From Dyadobacter sp. 50-39 (GTDB taxonomy: Bacteria; Bacteroidota; Bacteroidia; Cytophagales; Spirosomataceae), in assembly GCA_001898145.1 (NCBI GenBank), contig MKSR01000040.1, positions 62,001 through 126,000 on the forward strand: a DNA stretch of 64,000 nt, read 5' to 3'. Shown piece after piece: positions 24,818-34,765 of the stretch. The position numbers and the translations under genes are program-made. Within the stretch, counting starts at the first letter, position 1. Every line of letters starts with the position of its first letter. Below the pieces are notes generated by a model that saw only the letters and a program-made list of their open reading frames with translations, did no database searches and had not been told where the DNA came from.

Positions 24818-26122
24818 CTAGACGAACAAATTTAGCACTAAAACGCCCAGCAAACCCATTATTGACACAATTGTTTCCATTACCGACCAGGTAAGGATCG
24901 TGTCTTTAATGCTCAGGTTGAAGTATTCCTTGAAAAGCCAGAAGCCTCCGTCGTTCAGGTGGGAGAACATCAAACTGCCTGACCCGATAGCGAGTACGAG
25001 CAGCTCCGCCGGTACGCCGGCATTGGCGAGCAAAGGCGCGAGAATGCCCACGGTGGTGAGTCCGGCAACGGTGGCGGATCCTACGCAGACGCGGATCACC
25101 GCCGCGATGGCCCAGCTCAGCAGGAGCGGGGAAATGTCCAGCCCTTTGAGGCTTTCGGCAATGAATGTGCTGACGCCGCTGGCAGTCATGATTTCTTTGA
25201 ATACACCGGCCCCCGCAATGATCAGCAGGATCGTGGATACGCCTTTGAAAGCTTCTTCCATGGATTTGCCCACCTTTTTCATACTCATCCCACGCCTTAC
25301 ACCCAGCACATAGGCAGCGAAAAGTACCGATACCAGCATCCCGAAATAGGGCTCTGCGAGCAGCGCAATGAGCTTGTTGTCGGGATAAATGCGTTTCACG
25401 CCGGACATCGAGGTGAGCAGAAATACCGGAAGCAATGCCGTTATCACGCTGATTCCCAATCCGGGAAGCTCGGAAGCAGGGCGGGGTTTTACGTCAAAAA
25501 GGTCTTCGTCCGGCTTAGGCTGGAAGCGTTTCAATGTTTTCCCGAAAATAGGGCCGGCCACGGCAATGGCGGGCAACGACACGATCATTCCGTAGAATAG
25601 GGTCTTGCCCAGGTCGGCATGCAGCTGGCTGGCAATCGCCGCCGGGGAAGGGTGGGGTGGGAGGTACCCGTGTGCTACCGACAATGCAGATAACATAGGA
25701 ATACCTATATATAATAATGGTAAACGGGCGGTTGCACTGATCATGAAAATCAATGGAATAACAATGACAAACCCAGCATTGTAAAACAGAGGAATACCTA
25801 TCACGAATCCGGCCAGCGCCATGCCCCACTGAATGTATTTTCGCCCGAACAGGCTGATGAGCGCATCCGTGATCCGCTGCGCCGCTCCACTGTCTGCCAC
25901 CATTTTCCCTAGCATCGCTCCGAACCCGACAATGAGCACCAGGTCGCCCAGGGTCCCTCCCACACCTTTTTGAATGGCCTTGCTGACCGTGTCCACATCC
26001 AATCCGCTGGCGAGTCCAAGTGCAATGGAAACCAGCAGGAAAGAAATGAATGTATCGATTTTAAGCCAGGCAATGAGTAAGATAAGTGCGAGGATCGCAA
26101 TGAAGGTTAATAGTAAAGGCAT
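24818..26122 (-). CDS. GntP-family permease
   Basis: The protein has 434 residues and about 12-14 hydrophobic segments. GntP hallmarks are GVGGTLGDLVLIVGFGAMLGK, IPLFYNAGFVIVIPLIF, AHGYLPPHPSPAAIA, GVSTFIAESL and a SLMFSHLNDGGFWLFKEYF motif. The family imports gluconate and related acids, and also D-serine (DsdX). The downstream genes on the same strand all concern D-amino acids, so a DsdX-like role is more likely than gluconate. A promoter is expected in the 283 bp that separate it from the divergent gyrA. Confidence 0.9.
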   Translation of the reverse strand: MPLLLTFIAILALILLIAWLKIDTFISFLLVSIALGLASGLDVDTVSKAIQKGVGGTLGDLVLIVGFGAMLGKMVADSGAAQRITDALISLFGRKYIQWGMALAGFVIGIPLFYNAGFVIVIPLIFMISATARLPLLYIGIPMLSALSVAHGYLPPHPSPAAIASQLHADLGKTLFYGMIVSLPAIAVAGPIFGKTLKRFQPKPDEDLFDVKPRPASELPGLGISVITALLPVFLLTSMSGVKRIYPDNKLIALLAEPYFGMLVSVLFAAYVLGVRRGMSMKKVGKSMEEAFKGVSTILLIIAGAGVFKEIMTASGVSTFIAESLKGLDISPLLLSWAIAAVIRVCVGSATVAGLTTVGILAPLLANAGVPAELLVLAIGSGSLMFSHLNDGGFWLFKEYFNLSIKDTILTWSVMETIVSIMGLLGVLVLNLFV

Positions 26123-26405
26123 AGGTGAAAATTGTCGAAAATTAAGCTCTTGCTAATAAGCGGGAAGAACGGGATTTTTAATGATAGATGCCAATTTAGT
26201 TTTCCCCCGGATATTTCCGCGAGGTAATGCACGGATAGTCACGCATATACGTGGAAGGGGCCGAAATAGCACAAAAGATAGTTTGTTAGAATGCTTAAAA
26301 ATGGCGAAATTTGGCTTTTTAGTACCTATAAGATTTTATTAATCCGCGGGCGATTGAAGCTATTGATTAGCCCGCTTTAAAATTTTGATTCTTTTCTAAT
26401 CGTTT

Positions 26406-29033
26406 ATGGCAGAATCTTCTGGTGAAAACATTATCCCGATTAATATCGAGGATGAAATGCGCGGAGCCTACATCGATTACTCGATGTCCGTTATCATCTC
26501 CCGCGCTTTGCCCGACGTTCGCGATGGTCTGAAACCCGTTCACAGACGGGTCCTTTACGGAATGGACGATCTGGGCGTGAGTTACAACCGGTCCCATAAA
26601 AAATCGGCTCGTATTGTTGGGGAAGTTTTAGGTAAATACCACCCGCACGGTGACTCGTCGGTTTATAATACGATGGTACGCATGGCCCAGCCCTGGTCGC
26701 TGCGCTATCCGCTCGTCGATGGTCAGGGTAACTTCGGATCTGTCGATGGCGACAACCCGGCGGCGATGCGTTACACGGAGGCAAGGCTGAAAAGGATTGC
26801 CGACGAACTGCTCGCCGACCTGAACAAGGATACGGTTGATTTTCAACCCAACTTCGACGACTCGCTGAGCGAGCCTTCGGTACTTCCCGCCAAATTCCCT
26901 AACCTGCTTGTTAACGGCTCGTCCGGTATCGCGGTAGGTATGGCCACCAACATGGCGCCGCACAACCTCAGTGAGGTTGTGGACGGCGTACTCGCTTACA
27001 TCGACAACAACGACATTACCATTCCGGAATTGATGGAGCACGTAAAAGCTCCCGATTTCCCTACCGGCGGTATCATTTACGGTTACAATGGCGTTCGCTC
27101 AGCGATGGAAACCGGCCGAGGAAGCATTATCATGCGTTCCAAAGCACAGTTCGAAGTAGCGAAGAACGGCCGCGAGCAGATCATCGTGACCGAAATCCCT
27201 TATATGATCAACAAAGCGGCGATGATCGAACGGATCGCGTCGCTGATTAACGAAAAGAAACTCGATGGGATTTCCGACATCCGTGACGAATCGGACCGCG
27301 ATGGTATGCGCATTGTTTTCGATCTGAAAAAGGACGCGATACCGAATATCGTATTGAACCACCTGTTCAAGTACACGCCGCTGCAAACCTCTTTCGGGGT
27401 AAACAACGTGGCCCTGGTGAAAGGCCGTCCCGTGTTGCTGAACCTGAAAGACCTGATCAAGCATTACGTAGACCACCGGATCGTGGTAATTACCCGCCGG
27501 ACCGAATATGAACTGCGCGAAGCTGAAAAACGCGCGCACATCCTGCAAGGTTTGCTGATCGCGCTCGATAATCTCGACGCGGTGATCGCATTGATCCGTG
27601 CGGCACGTGACCCGGAAACGGCGAAGAACGGATTGATGGAGCAATTTGCCCTCTCGGAAATTCAGGCTCGCGCGATCCTCGATATGCGCTTACAACGTCT
27701 GACCGGTCTGGAAAGAGAGAAGATCGTGAAGGAATATGAAGAGATCATGCTCCTGATCGCCGACTTGAAAGACATTCTGGCCAACGAATTCCGCAAGTAC
27801 GAGATCATCAAAACCGAGCTCGGCGAAATTAAGGAACGCTACGGCGATGCCCGCCGGACGCAAATTGAATTCTCGGCGGAAGAGTTCAGCGACGAAGACA
27901 TGATCGCCGACGAGGAAATGCTCATCACCATTTCCAAAGAAGGCTATATCAAACGTACGCCGCTATCTGAGTACCGCACGCAGACAAGAGGAGGGGTTGG
28001 TTCCCGCGGTGTGAAAACCAAGGACACCGATTTTACCGAGCACTTGTTCTCTGCGACCATGCTCAATTACCTCTTGATATTTACCGAATATGGTAAGCTG
28101 TTCTGGATGAAGGTATACGAGGTGCCGGAAGGAAGCAAGACCTCGAAAGGTCGCCCGATCCAGAACCTGATCAGCCTCGAAGGCGGTGATTCCATCCGTT
28201 CGGTGATCAACGTGAAGACATTGTCGGATGAGGATTATATCAACAATAATTACCTCATAATGTGTACCGAGCAGGGCACCATTAAGAAGACTTTGCTCGA
28301 AGCATATTCACGTCCGCGTACCAACGGTATCATCGCCATTTCCATTAACGAAGGCGACCGTTTGCTGAATGTCGCATTGACGAATGGCGATAACGATATC
28401 GTGATCGCTTCGGCTGCAGGTAGGGCGGTCCGCTTCAACGAAAAAGGCGTACGTCCGATGGGCCGTACCGCTGCGGGTGTGCGGGGTATCAACCTGAACG
28501 ATCCCGACAACAAGGTGATTGGCATGGTTTGTATCAGCCGTGAGGACGCACAGCTGCTGGTAGTATCTGAACACGGCTTTGGAAAGCGCTCTGCAATAGA
28601 TAGTTACCGTGTTACTAATCGGGGTGGTAAAGGCGTGTCGACCATGAATGCCACCGACAAGGTCGGCAAGTTGGTAGCGATCCGCGAGGTTACGGAAGAA
28701 GACGACCTGATGATCATCACGCGTAACGGTATCGCGATCCGCATGAGCGTGCTCGACATCCGCCAGGCGGGACGTAACACGCAGGGTGTGAAACTGATCC
28801 GACTGAGTAACACCGATGAGATCACCTCGGTAACCCGCATTCTAAAAGATCCGGACGAGAAGGCCGAAGAATTGGATGAAGACGGCAACGTAGTTCCCAA
28901 ACCGGTAGCACAAGTAGAAGGTGCTGCGGCGGAGGATATAATTGTTACGGATGATGAATTGGACGAGGATGAAGATGTAGCTGACGACGAGGAGGAGGAC
29001 GACGAAGAGCCTTCCGACGACGCAGAGGCATGA
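26406..29033 (+). CDS. gyrA: DNA gyrase subunit A
   Basis: This is the cleavage/ligation subunit of gyrase, which introduces negative supercoils. The 875-residue protein shows [37 protein letters not shown], the catalytic Tyr in [10 protein letters not shown] (Y123), and the six-bladed C-terminal pinwheel. The GyrA-box position reads TNRGGKG, a variant of the usual QRRGGKG. A strongly acidic tail closes the protein. The quinolone-determining segment has Ser at position 84 (E. coli S83) but Asn at 88 (E. coli D87). A hairpin GCGGGC..GCCCGC (about 26344-26373) lies in the upstream leader. The gene is followed 72 nt later by a TPR gene. Confidence 0.98.
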   Translation: MAESSGENIIPINIEDEMRGAYIDYSMSVIISRALPDVRDGLKPVHRRVLYGMDDLGVSYNRSHKKSARIVGEVLGKYHPHGDSSVYNTMVRMAQPWSLRYPLVDGQGNFGSVDGDNPAAMRYTEARLKRIADELLADLNKDTVDFQPNFDDSLSEPSVLPAKFPNLLVNGSSGIAVGMATNMAPHNLSEVVDGVLAYIDNNDITIPELMEHVKAPDFPTGGIIYGYNGVRSAMETGRGSIIMRSKAQFEVAKNGREQIIVTEIPYMINKAAMIERIASLINEKKLDGISDIRDESDRDGMRIVFDLKKDAIPNIVLNHLFKYTPLQTSFGVNNVALVKGRPVLLNLKDLIKHYVDHRIVVITRRTEYELREAEKRAHILQGLLIALDNLDAVIALIRAARDPETAKNGLMEQFALSEIQARAILDMRLQRLTGLEREKIVKEYEEIMLLIADLKDILANEFRKYEIIKTELGEIKERYGDARRTQIEFSAEEFSDEDMIADEEMLITISKEGYIKRTPLSEYRTQTRGGVGSRGVKTKDTDFTEHLFSATMLNYLLIFTEYGKLFWMKVYEVPEGSKTSKGRPIQNLISLEGGDSIRSVINVKTLSDEDYINNNYLIMCTEQGTIKKTLLEAYSRPRTNGIIAISINEGDRLLNVALTNGDNDIVIASAAGRAVRFNEKGVRPMGRTAAGVRGINLNDPDNKVIGMVCISREDAQLLVVSEHGFGKRSAIDSYRVTNRGGKGVSTMNATDKVGKLVAIREVTEEDDLMIITRNGIAIRMSVLDIRQAGRNTQGVKLIRLSNTDEITSVTRILKDPDEKAEELDEDGNVVPKPVAQVEGAAAEDIIVTDDELDEDEDVADDEEEDDEEPSDDAEA

Positions 29034-29105
29034 TTTTTGTAAAATTTATATTAATTGATTTATATTTAGAACTCGAACAATCAATCACAACCAAAGTTAA
29101 TATTT

Positions 29106-30563
29106 ATGAAAAAACTGTTTTTTGTTTCTGCACTTAGCCTGTTCGGCTGTGCTGCGATAGCGCAGGACGCTGTGAACAAGGCTATGGTAGATGGATTTCG
29201 TAAGGATAAAGAGAAAAGCGATAAAGATGCCACTGATCCCAAAGCAAGTGCAAAGGCTGCATTCTGGCTCGAACGCGCAAAACTTTATGAAAACATAGCC
29301 CTACAAGGTTCAGAAGTAGATTCTAGTGCAGCAAAAACGGCGTTTGAAGCCTATAAAAAGGTTGTTGAGCTGGATGTTACCAAAAAAGGGGAGCCGGGTA
29401 AATCATCGAAAGAAGCTTCCAACGTGTTGGCAGGCGGTGAAGGAACCCAGCTTTTTAATGCATTCGTAAAGCAAGGTGCTGAGAAATACCAGGCTAAGAA
29501 CCTGAACGGCGCATTGGAAATGTTCCAGGCGGCTCAGGAGATCAACAAAAAGGATACGCTGGCATCGCTCTATGGCGGTATCGCTGCGCAACAGCTTGAT
29601 AAAAAGGATGTTGCGAAAACTTCTTTCGAGAAGTATGCAGCCAATGGTGGAAAAGACCCAAGCGTATTCTACGGTTTGGCCCAGCTTTACCGCTCTGAAA
29701 ACAACTTCGACAAAGCAATCGAAACTTTGAACAACGGTCTGAAACAATCACCGGGTAACAAAGACCTGAAAGCGGAAGTTGTAAACATCCTGCTGGCATC
29801 GGGTAAGGAAGATCAGGCAATCCAGGAGCTTGAAGCGCTGGCTGCTGCTGATCCTAAAAACACCCAGAATGTGGTAAACCTGGCTATTTTGTACGATAAC
29901 ATGTACAGAACAGCTACCGATAAGGTGAAGCAACTGAGCGCGAAAGCGGGTGCTGGTGCGAATGCTGCCAATAGCGCAGAGAAAACCCTTGCTTCTGAAA
30001 AAGAGAAGATCGCAGTGTACGACGGTGAGGTGAAACGCATTGGCGCCTTGATTAAGAAACAGCCTAAAAATGCAGACCTGAAACGTCAGCTTGCAGATGT
30101 GACAGCGAAGAAGAAGGAAAGCACTGAGGCAATCGCTAAACTGGAAGGTGAAGTGAAAGCTGCACAGGAAGCTGCCAAAGGACAAGACGTGGCGGGTGCT
30201 CAGAAGGAACTTGCTGACGCGAAAGCAAAACAGAAAGAAGCAAGTGACAAAGCGATCGCTAACTACAAGAAAGCTTTGGAAATCGACGCAACCAACTACG
30301 ACGCGCTTTACAACCTTGGCGTTTTCTACTTCAACGAGGCGGTTCAGCTGAAAAGCGAAGTGGATAACATGAACATGACTGAATATCAGCAGCGCGGTAA
30401 GGAAGTTGAAGGCCGTGTTTGCGGTAAATTCAAAAAAGCAAAACCATACTTCGAAAAGGCAATCCAAGCCAAAGACGAAGCTGAGGCTAAAGACAACCTG
30501 ACAAACCTGAACGGCGTCCTCGAACAATTTGCTGCGAAAGGTGTTGCTTGTATTGAAGAATAA
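29106..30563 (+). CDS. Periplasmic tetratricopeptide-repeat protein
   Basis: The protein has 485 residues with a signal peptide ending in AIAQ. Consecutive TPR helices include AKNLNGALEMFQAAQEINKKD, FDKAIETLNNGLKQSPGN and EDQAIQELEALAAADPKN. An Ala/Lys/Glu-rich coiled-coil stretch (about 275-390) precedes another TPR pair (AIANYKKALEIDATNYDALYNLG). It is probably a periplasmic scaffold. The partner is unknown. Its place after gyrA is likely conserved in relatives but not functionally informative. Confidence 0.85.
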   Translation: MKKLFFVSALSLFGCAAIAQDAVNKAMVDGFRKDKEKSDKDATDPKASAKAAFWLERAKLYENIALQGSEVDSSAAKTAFEAYKKVVELDVTKKGEPGKSSKEASNVLAGGEGTQLFNAFVKQGAEKYQAKNLNGALEMFQAAQEINKKDTLASLYGGIAAQQLDKKDVAKTSFEKYAANGGKDPSVFYGLAQLYRSENNFDKAIETLNNGLKQSPGNKDLKAEVVNILLASGKEDQAIQELEALAAADPKNTQNVVNLAILYDNMYRTATDKVKQLSAKAGAGANAANSAEKTLASEKEKIAVYDGEVKRIGALIKKQPKNADLKRQLADVTAKKKESTEAIAKLEGEVKAAQEAAKGQDVAGAQKELADAKAKQKEASDKAIANYKKALEIDATNYDALYNLGVFYFNEAVQLKSEVDNMNMTEYQQRGKEVEGRVCGKFKKAKPYFEKAIQAKDEAEAKDNLTNLNGVLEQFAAKGVACIEE

Positions 30564-30584
30564 TAAGGACTAGTTTCCAAAAAT

Positions 30585-30616
30585 AAAAAAGGCATCGAGC
30601 AATCGATGCCTTTTTT
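30585..30616. terminator. Bidirectional terminator between TPR and rhodanese genes
   Basis: The perfect 14-bp stem AAAAAAGGCATCGA/TCGATGCCTTTTTT has a 4-nt loop. It serves the + strand TPR gene and the - strand rhodanese gene that converge here. Confidence 0.92.
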
Positions 30617-30640
30617 GTTTGAAAACCGTGCGGGCTTGAT

Positions 30641-31048
30641 TCAACAAGCACACTGAATTTTCTCACCGGCAGTTGTCGCCTTGGTACCTTCTGTGGCATA
30701 CCCATCGAATTTCCACCATTCAATGCCACCCATTAATTCCCTTACTTTGAAACCGAGACGGGTCATGTTCAATGCCCCGCGGGTGGAGGCGTTACAGCCA
30801 ATGCCGTCACAATAAGTAACATAGATAGCATCCCGGTCCAGATGCTTCGTGCTTTCTTCATTTATTTCGCGATGCGGAATGTTTATGGCCGTGGGAATAC
30901 GCTCAGCTTCGAAACCGAACGGCTTCCGGGCGTCGAGCGGGATGATATTTTCGTTTTTGTTCAATGCGTCGAATAGGTCGGAGGGGTCCATTTCGAATGC
31001 TAGTTTGTTTTCATAATGCTTGATTTGTGCTTCCATCTTTGCTTGCAT
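30641..31048 (-). CDS. Rhodanese-domain sulfurtransferase
   Basis: The protein is a single rhodanese domain of about 135 residues; 31048 is preferred over an in-frame start at 31090, and 31036 is also possible. Visible motifs are IIPLDARKPFGFEAERIPTAINIPH and the active-site loop YVTYCDGIGCNAST. A persulfide-carrying Cys is there, and RLGFKVRELMGGIEWWK closes the domain. A second Cys at the loop end and a C-terminal CAC are unusual. The gene is transcribed divergently from a LysR regulator, which may control it. No signal peptide is seen. Confidence 0.88.
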   Translation of the reverse strand: MQAKMEAQIKHYENKLAFEMDPSDLFDALNKNENIIPLDARKPFGFEAERIPTAINIPHREINEESTKHLDRDAIYVTYCDGIGCNASTRGALNMTRLGFKVRELMGGIEWWKFDGYATEGTKATTAGEKIQCAC

Positions 31049-31186
31049 TTTTGGTGAGTGATGCGACAAAACTATGAAGACCCGCCTCACGATAAAAATG
31101 AAAAGAATTGATAGCTTTCATTGATTATTTTCATAGAAATCGTTGACAATGAATTCGTTTATTTGCAAAAACTATCAGGAAATTGA

Positions 31187-32086
31187 ATGGAAATCCGGCA
31201 TCTGAAACTAGTCAAGGCGATTGTAGAGGAGGGAAGCATTACCAATGCAATCAATAAGCTGCATTTAACGCAATCGGCTTTGAGCCATCAGCTCAAAGAG
31301 GCTGAATACCAGTTAGGTACAAAAATATTTTTGAGGCAAAACAAGAAGCTTGTGCTGACCAAAGCGGGAGAGAAGCTGTATGAAACCGCCAACGACGTGC
31401 TTAGCAAACTATCGGATACGGAACGGGAGATCAAACAACTCATTTTCGGGGAATTCGGGGAGATCAGTATCAGTACGGAATGCTATTCGAGCTACCACTG
31501 GCTGCCTTCGGTTTTGAAGCAGTTCCATTTGCTGTATCCAAATATAGAACTGAAAATCGTCATGGAAGCGACGCATTATCCTTTACAAAAGTTGCTGGAA
31601 GGGGTGATCGACATTGCCATCGTCAGTGATCCGCTCAATGACAAGCGAATTCGGTATACTGAGCTGTTCCAGGATGAAATGCTGATGGTGGTTTCCGAAA
31701 ACCATGAATGGTCCCGTAAGAAATACGTCGTTGCGGAGGATTTCACCGACCAGCATCTGCTTATTCACTCTTTACCATTGGAAACAGTGACGGTCCATCA
31801 GTTCCTGCTGGCACCCGCGAAGGTAACACCCAAGAAAATAACCCCGCTGCCATTAACGGAAGCTTCGCTCGAAATGGTGAAAGCCGACATGGGGGTAATG
31901 GCAATGGCGAAATGGGCCTTGCAGCCATACCTGAAAAACGATTCGATCAGGGCAGTCAAGATTGGTCGGAACGGATTGAAGCGGAAACATTACATAGCTT
32001 ACCTAAGTGACAAGCAGCATCCTGAATACTTTTCCCATTTCGTCGCATTTCTTCAAACTGAAATTCACCAGCAATGGAATATCTGA
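31187..32086 (+). CDS. LysR-family transcriptional regulator
   Basis: The 299-residue LysR regulator has an N-terminal winged helix (LKLVKAIVEEGSITNAINKLHLTQSALSHQ), a linker helix and a substrate-binding domain (GEISISTECYSSYHWLPSVLKQFH, GVIDIAIVSDP, VKADMGVMAMAKWAL). The recognition part resembles the MetR branch of the family, which hints at sulfur or methionine metabolism. The divergent neighbour is a rhodanese, in line with that hint. Its 3' end overlaps the next gene by 13 nt. Confidence 0.92.
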   Translation: MEIRHLKLVKAIVEEGSITNAINKLHLTQSALSHQLKEAEYQLGTKIFLRQNKKLVLTKAGEKLYETANDVLSKLSDTEREIKQLIFGEFGEISISTECYSSYHWLPSVLKQFHLLYPNIELKIVMEATHYPLQKLLEGVIDIAIVSDPLNDKRIRYTELFQDEMLMVVSENHEWSRKKYVVAEDFTDQHLLIHSLPLETVTVHQFLLAPAKVTPKKITPLPLTEASLEMVKADMGVMAMAKWALQPYLKNDSIRAVKIGRNGLKRKHYIAYLSDKQHPEYFSHFVAFLQTEIHQQWNI

Positions 32087-32523
32087 TCCGGAGAGTCGCG
32101 TTCGCAGATTTAAGCAGACTAGTTCAGCTTTGCGCGAAACATGCTGATTATGAGGGTGCTGATTACGACTCTACGGGAAAGCAAGAGCGCCTGGCAGCAG
32201 AACTGTTTTCTGAAAGTCGGAGACTGCATTGCCATGTAATCGAGCGAGCCGGGAGCATTGAAGGCTATTTTACATTCACGTTGGATTTTTCAACCTGGGA
32301 TGCGCGGCCGTTTCTACATTTGGATTGCCTGTATCTGGAACCGAACCTGCGCGGACAGGGAATCGGAAAGCAAATATTCCAACAACTGGAACAGATAGCG
32401 CGGGAGCTTGAATGCTTTAACATCCAATGGCAAACTCCGATTACCAATGAGCCAGCAATTCGATTTTACGATCGATTGGGCGCAACAGGGAGGGATAAGA
32501 AAAGATATGGGTTAGCACTATGA
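32074..32523 (+). CDS. GNAT-family N-acetyltransferase
   Basis: The 149-residue GNAT domain has LDCLYLEPNLRGQGIGKQIFQQLE as the acetyl-CoA loop and NEPAIRFYDRLGA near the end. It overlaps the LysR gene by 13 nt and is co-transcribed with it. Similar single-domain proteins acetylate small amines or protein N-termini; the acceptor is unknown. Confidence 0.85.
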   Translation: MEYLIRRVAFADLSRLVQLCAKHADYEGADYDSTGKQERLAAELFSESRRLHCHVIERAGSIEGYFTFTLDFSTWDARPFLHLDCLYLEPNLRGQGIGKQIFQQLEQIARELECFNIQWQTPITNEPAIRFYDRLGATGRDKKRYGLAL

Positions 32524-32894
32524 GTTATCGACGTAGCATAAATATCTATTTAACATAATATAAATTATACAACAATCAAGTAACGTTTGCTTGATAAAGC
32601 ATAGAGTTGCCAAAAACCTTTTGCTGGATTCTTCCTGCCAGTTGATCACCAGTTCCCGTTACCGGGATCTTCCATGGATAGCCTTATCAAAGAATACGTA
32701 CCTGTTATCATGTAGTCGTTACGGGATCTGGCGATTGATGCGGCCCAGACCTTGTTATACGGTCAATGGCTCGGGATGGCTAATTCTATCGAAATGTCGC
32801 AAGGATTAACTTGCCGTTTTTGGCTTGTATCTTTCTCAAAAACAGGCCCTTCGATGCCAATTGCCTGTATGGTAAATTATGCTTCTCAAATCCA
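32524..32894. other. Gene-free spacer, possibly with a decayed coding remnant
   Basis: The first 60 bases are very A/T-rich. From 32674 one + strand frame reads like protein (MDSLIKEYVPVIM, stop, SLRDLAIDAAQTLLYGQWLG) to about 32924 with one in-frame stop. It matches no family I recognise. It could be chance or a decayed gene. Confidence 0.3.
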
Positions 32895-32948
32895 TTTTTA
32901 CGAAAAAAAGGCGCTAATTCGGTGAATGGCACCTTTTTTTCGTAAAAA
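32895..32948 (-). terminator. Intrinsic terminator of the isomerase operon
   Basis: Arms TTTTTACGAAAAAAAGGCGC and GCACCTTTTTTTCGTAAAAA pair over 20 bp with one G-T wobble. The hairpin lies 13 bp past the stop of the leftward gene. Confidence 0.88.
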
Positions 32949-32961
32949 TCTTGCGAAATCA

Positions 32962-33846
32962 TCATGCAACGTCGCAAATCTTCACACATTGGGTTAAGGA
33001 AGCGATCGGTTCGCGCTTGGGAACGAATTCCTGGGCGACAAATCCCGTGTACCCGGTTTCGACAATCGCTTTCATGATTGCCGGATAGTAAAGCTCCTGC
33101 GTTTCATCGATTTCTGCGCGGCCCGGAACGCCGCCGGTATGGTAGTGACCGATGTATTTGTGGTATTGCTTGATGGTTGCGATCACGTCGCCTTCCATAA
33201 TCGACATGTGGTAAATGTCGTAGAGCAACTTGAAATTTTCAGAACCGACCATCTCGCAAAGCCCGGCGCCCCAGCTGGTGTGGTCGCACATGTAATCGCG
33301 GTGGTTGACTTTGCTGTTGAGCAATTCCATGATCATGGTAATGCCGTACTTTTCCGCCGATGGCATCAGCCGGCGTAAACCGATCGCGCAGTTCCGCATA
33401 CCGTCATAGTCGGACATACCGCGGCGGTTACCCGAAAAGCAGATGACGGTTTTATAGCCGGCTTCTTTGAGCTTCGGAAAAATGTCCTCGTAACTGTTGA
33501 CAAGCTCGTCATGCAAAGCCAGGTCGTTGAAACCTTTCTCGATGCCCATGCCCGCGCCATTCGGGAGCGCGCAAGTGAGGCCGTACTTTTTCAAAGTAGG
33601 CCAATCTTCGGGGCCAAGAAGTTCAATGGAAGTGATCCCGATCTTTTTACATTCTTGTGCAAAAGTGTCGAGCGGGATTTTACCGTAGCACCATTTGCAT
33701 ACCGAGTGGTTGATCTTCCCATTCAGCTTAGTACCCAGTACAGACTCCGTTTTGGCAAATACTTCTGAAATGGACATGACGCCTGCGGCGGCACCTGCTG
33801 CGGTTCCGGCAGCTATATTTTTTAATGCGTTTCTTCTGGTAGACAT
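32962..33846 (-). CDS. Tat-signal TIM-barrel isomerase, copy 2
   Basis: The protein has 294 residues. A Tat-type signal (STRRNALKNIAAG and an Ala/Gly-rich stretch) precedes an AP-endonuclease-2 fold sugar isomerase/epimerase. Hydroxypyruvate-isomerase-like metal residues are seen in MELLNSKVNH (Glu), LLYDIYHM (Asp), HYHTGGVPGR (His) and AQEFVP (Glu). Export is unusual for this family, whose classical members are cytosolic. It lies 22 nt behind a clearly homologous gene, so the two arose by tandem duplication. The substrate may be a keto-sugar or another oxidised sugar, in view of the nearby redox genes. Confidence 0.85.
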   Translation of the reverse strand: MSTRRNALKNIAAGTAAGAAAGVMSISEVFAKTESVLGTKLNGKINHSVCKWCYGKIPLDTFAQECKKIGITSIELLGPEDWPTLKKYGLTCALPNGAGMGIEKGFNDLALHDELVNSYEDIFPKLKEAGYKTVICFSGNRRGMSDYDGMRNCAIGLRRLMPSAEKYGITMIMELLNSKVNHRDYMCDHTSWGAGLCEMVGSENFKLLYDIYHMSIMEGDVIATIKQYHKYIGHYHTGGVPGRAEIDETQELYYPAIMKAIVETGYTGFVAQEFVPKREPIASLTQCVKICDVA

Positions 33847-33868
33847 AATCTAAAATGTTGAATATCAA

Positions 33869-34765
33869 TTAAGCGATATCACAAATGGTAACCCCCTGTT
33901 TCAGCGAAGCCAGATCGTCACCGCGGCTGGGAACGAACTCCTGCCCGACGAAGCCTTTATACCCGGTTTCGACAAGAGCCTTCATGATCGATGGGTAGTA
34001 CAGTTCCTGCGTCTCGTCAATCTCGTGGCGCCCGGGCACGCCGCCCGTGTGGTAATGCGCAATGTATTTGTGGTATTTTTTGATGGTGGCGATGACGTCG
34101 CCTTCCTGGATCTGCATGTGGTAAATGTCATAAAGCAGCTTAAACTTCTCTGAGCCAATGGCTTCACAGAGGGCTGCCCCCCACTCCGTCCGGTCGCACA
34201 TATAGTCTTTGTGGTTAACCTTACTATTCAGCAGCTCCATTACCAGGGTCACATTATGTTTTTCACACGTCGGGATCAGCTTACGGATACCTTCCGCGCA
34301 GTTCCGGATGCCGTCGTAGTCAGACATGCCACGGCGGTTGCCGGAGAAGCAGATGATTTTGTCATAACCGGCAGCACGTACTTTCGGGATCACATCTTCA
34401 AATCCCCGGATCAGCTCTTCATGGTTTTTGGGATCGTTGAAACCCTTGTCGATGCTGCGGGTAAGTCCTTCGCCCCAGGGCAATGCACAGGTAAGCCCGT
34501 ACTTTTTGATCACCGGCCATTCCTCCGGACCCAGCAGCTCAATGGATGTGAGCCCGATCTTTTTGCATTCCTGCGCAAAAGTCTCCAGCGGAATTTTACT
34601 ATAACACCATTTACATACCGAGTGATTGATTTTGCCGTTCAACTGCGGACCAAGCGCTTTTTGAGACGCGGCAAATGCATCGGCCAGCGACCCGGAAAAC
34701 GTTCCCAGGCCCGCGGCGGCAGCCATGCTCTTAAGTGCTCTTCTTCGATTTGAAAGTGACTTCAT
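33869..34765 (-). CDS. Tat-signal TIM-barrel isomerase, copy 1
   Basis: The 298-residue protein is paralogous to the following gene over its whole length; most residues match by eye. The signal contains SNRRRALKSM, a hydrophobic stretch and ADAFA. Metal-site motifs are identical or nearly so: MELLNSKVNHKDYMC, LLYDIYHMQ, HYHTGGVPGR and GQEFVPSR. Copy 1 has an insert near residue 110 (WGEGLTRSIDKG) that copy 2 lacks. The 242-bp gap upstream contains no clear terminator, so the pair may be read from the cytochrome gene's transcript. No copy of the shared promoter module was found in that gap. Confidence 0.86.
   Translation of the reverse strand: MKSLSNRRRALKSMAAAAGLGTFSGSLADAFAASQKALGPQLNGKINHSVCKWCYSKIPLETFAQECKKIGLTSIELLGPEEWPVIKKYGLTCALPWGEGLTRSIDKGFNDPKNHEELIRGFEDVIPKVRAAGYDKIICFSGNRRGMSDYDGIRNCAEGIRKLIPTCEKHNVTLVMELLNSKVNHKDYMCDRTEWGAALCEAIGSEKFKLLYDIYHMQIQEGDVIATIKKYHKYIAHYHTGGVPGRHEIDETQELYYPSIMKALVETGYKGFVGQEFVPSRGDDLASLKQGVTICDIA

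Noticed and set aside
29748-30527. Long leftward frame of 259 residues inside the TPR gene
   Set aside because: It is the antisense of a Lys/Ala/Glu-rich coiled-coil, which yields long Phe/Leu-rich open frames by composition.
32674-32924. Protein-like frame containing one internal stop (MDSLIKEYVPVIM, then SLRDLAIDAAQTLLYGQWLG)
   Set aside because: It matches no family I recognise and could be chance. It is noted only as a possible decayed remnant within the spacer.
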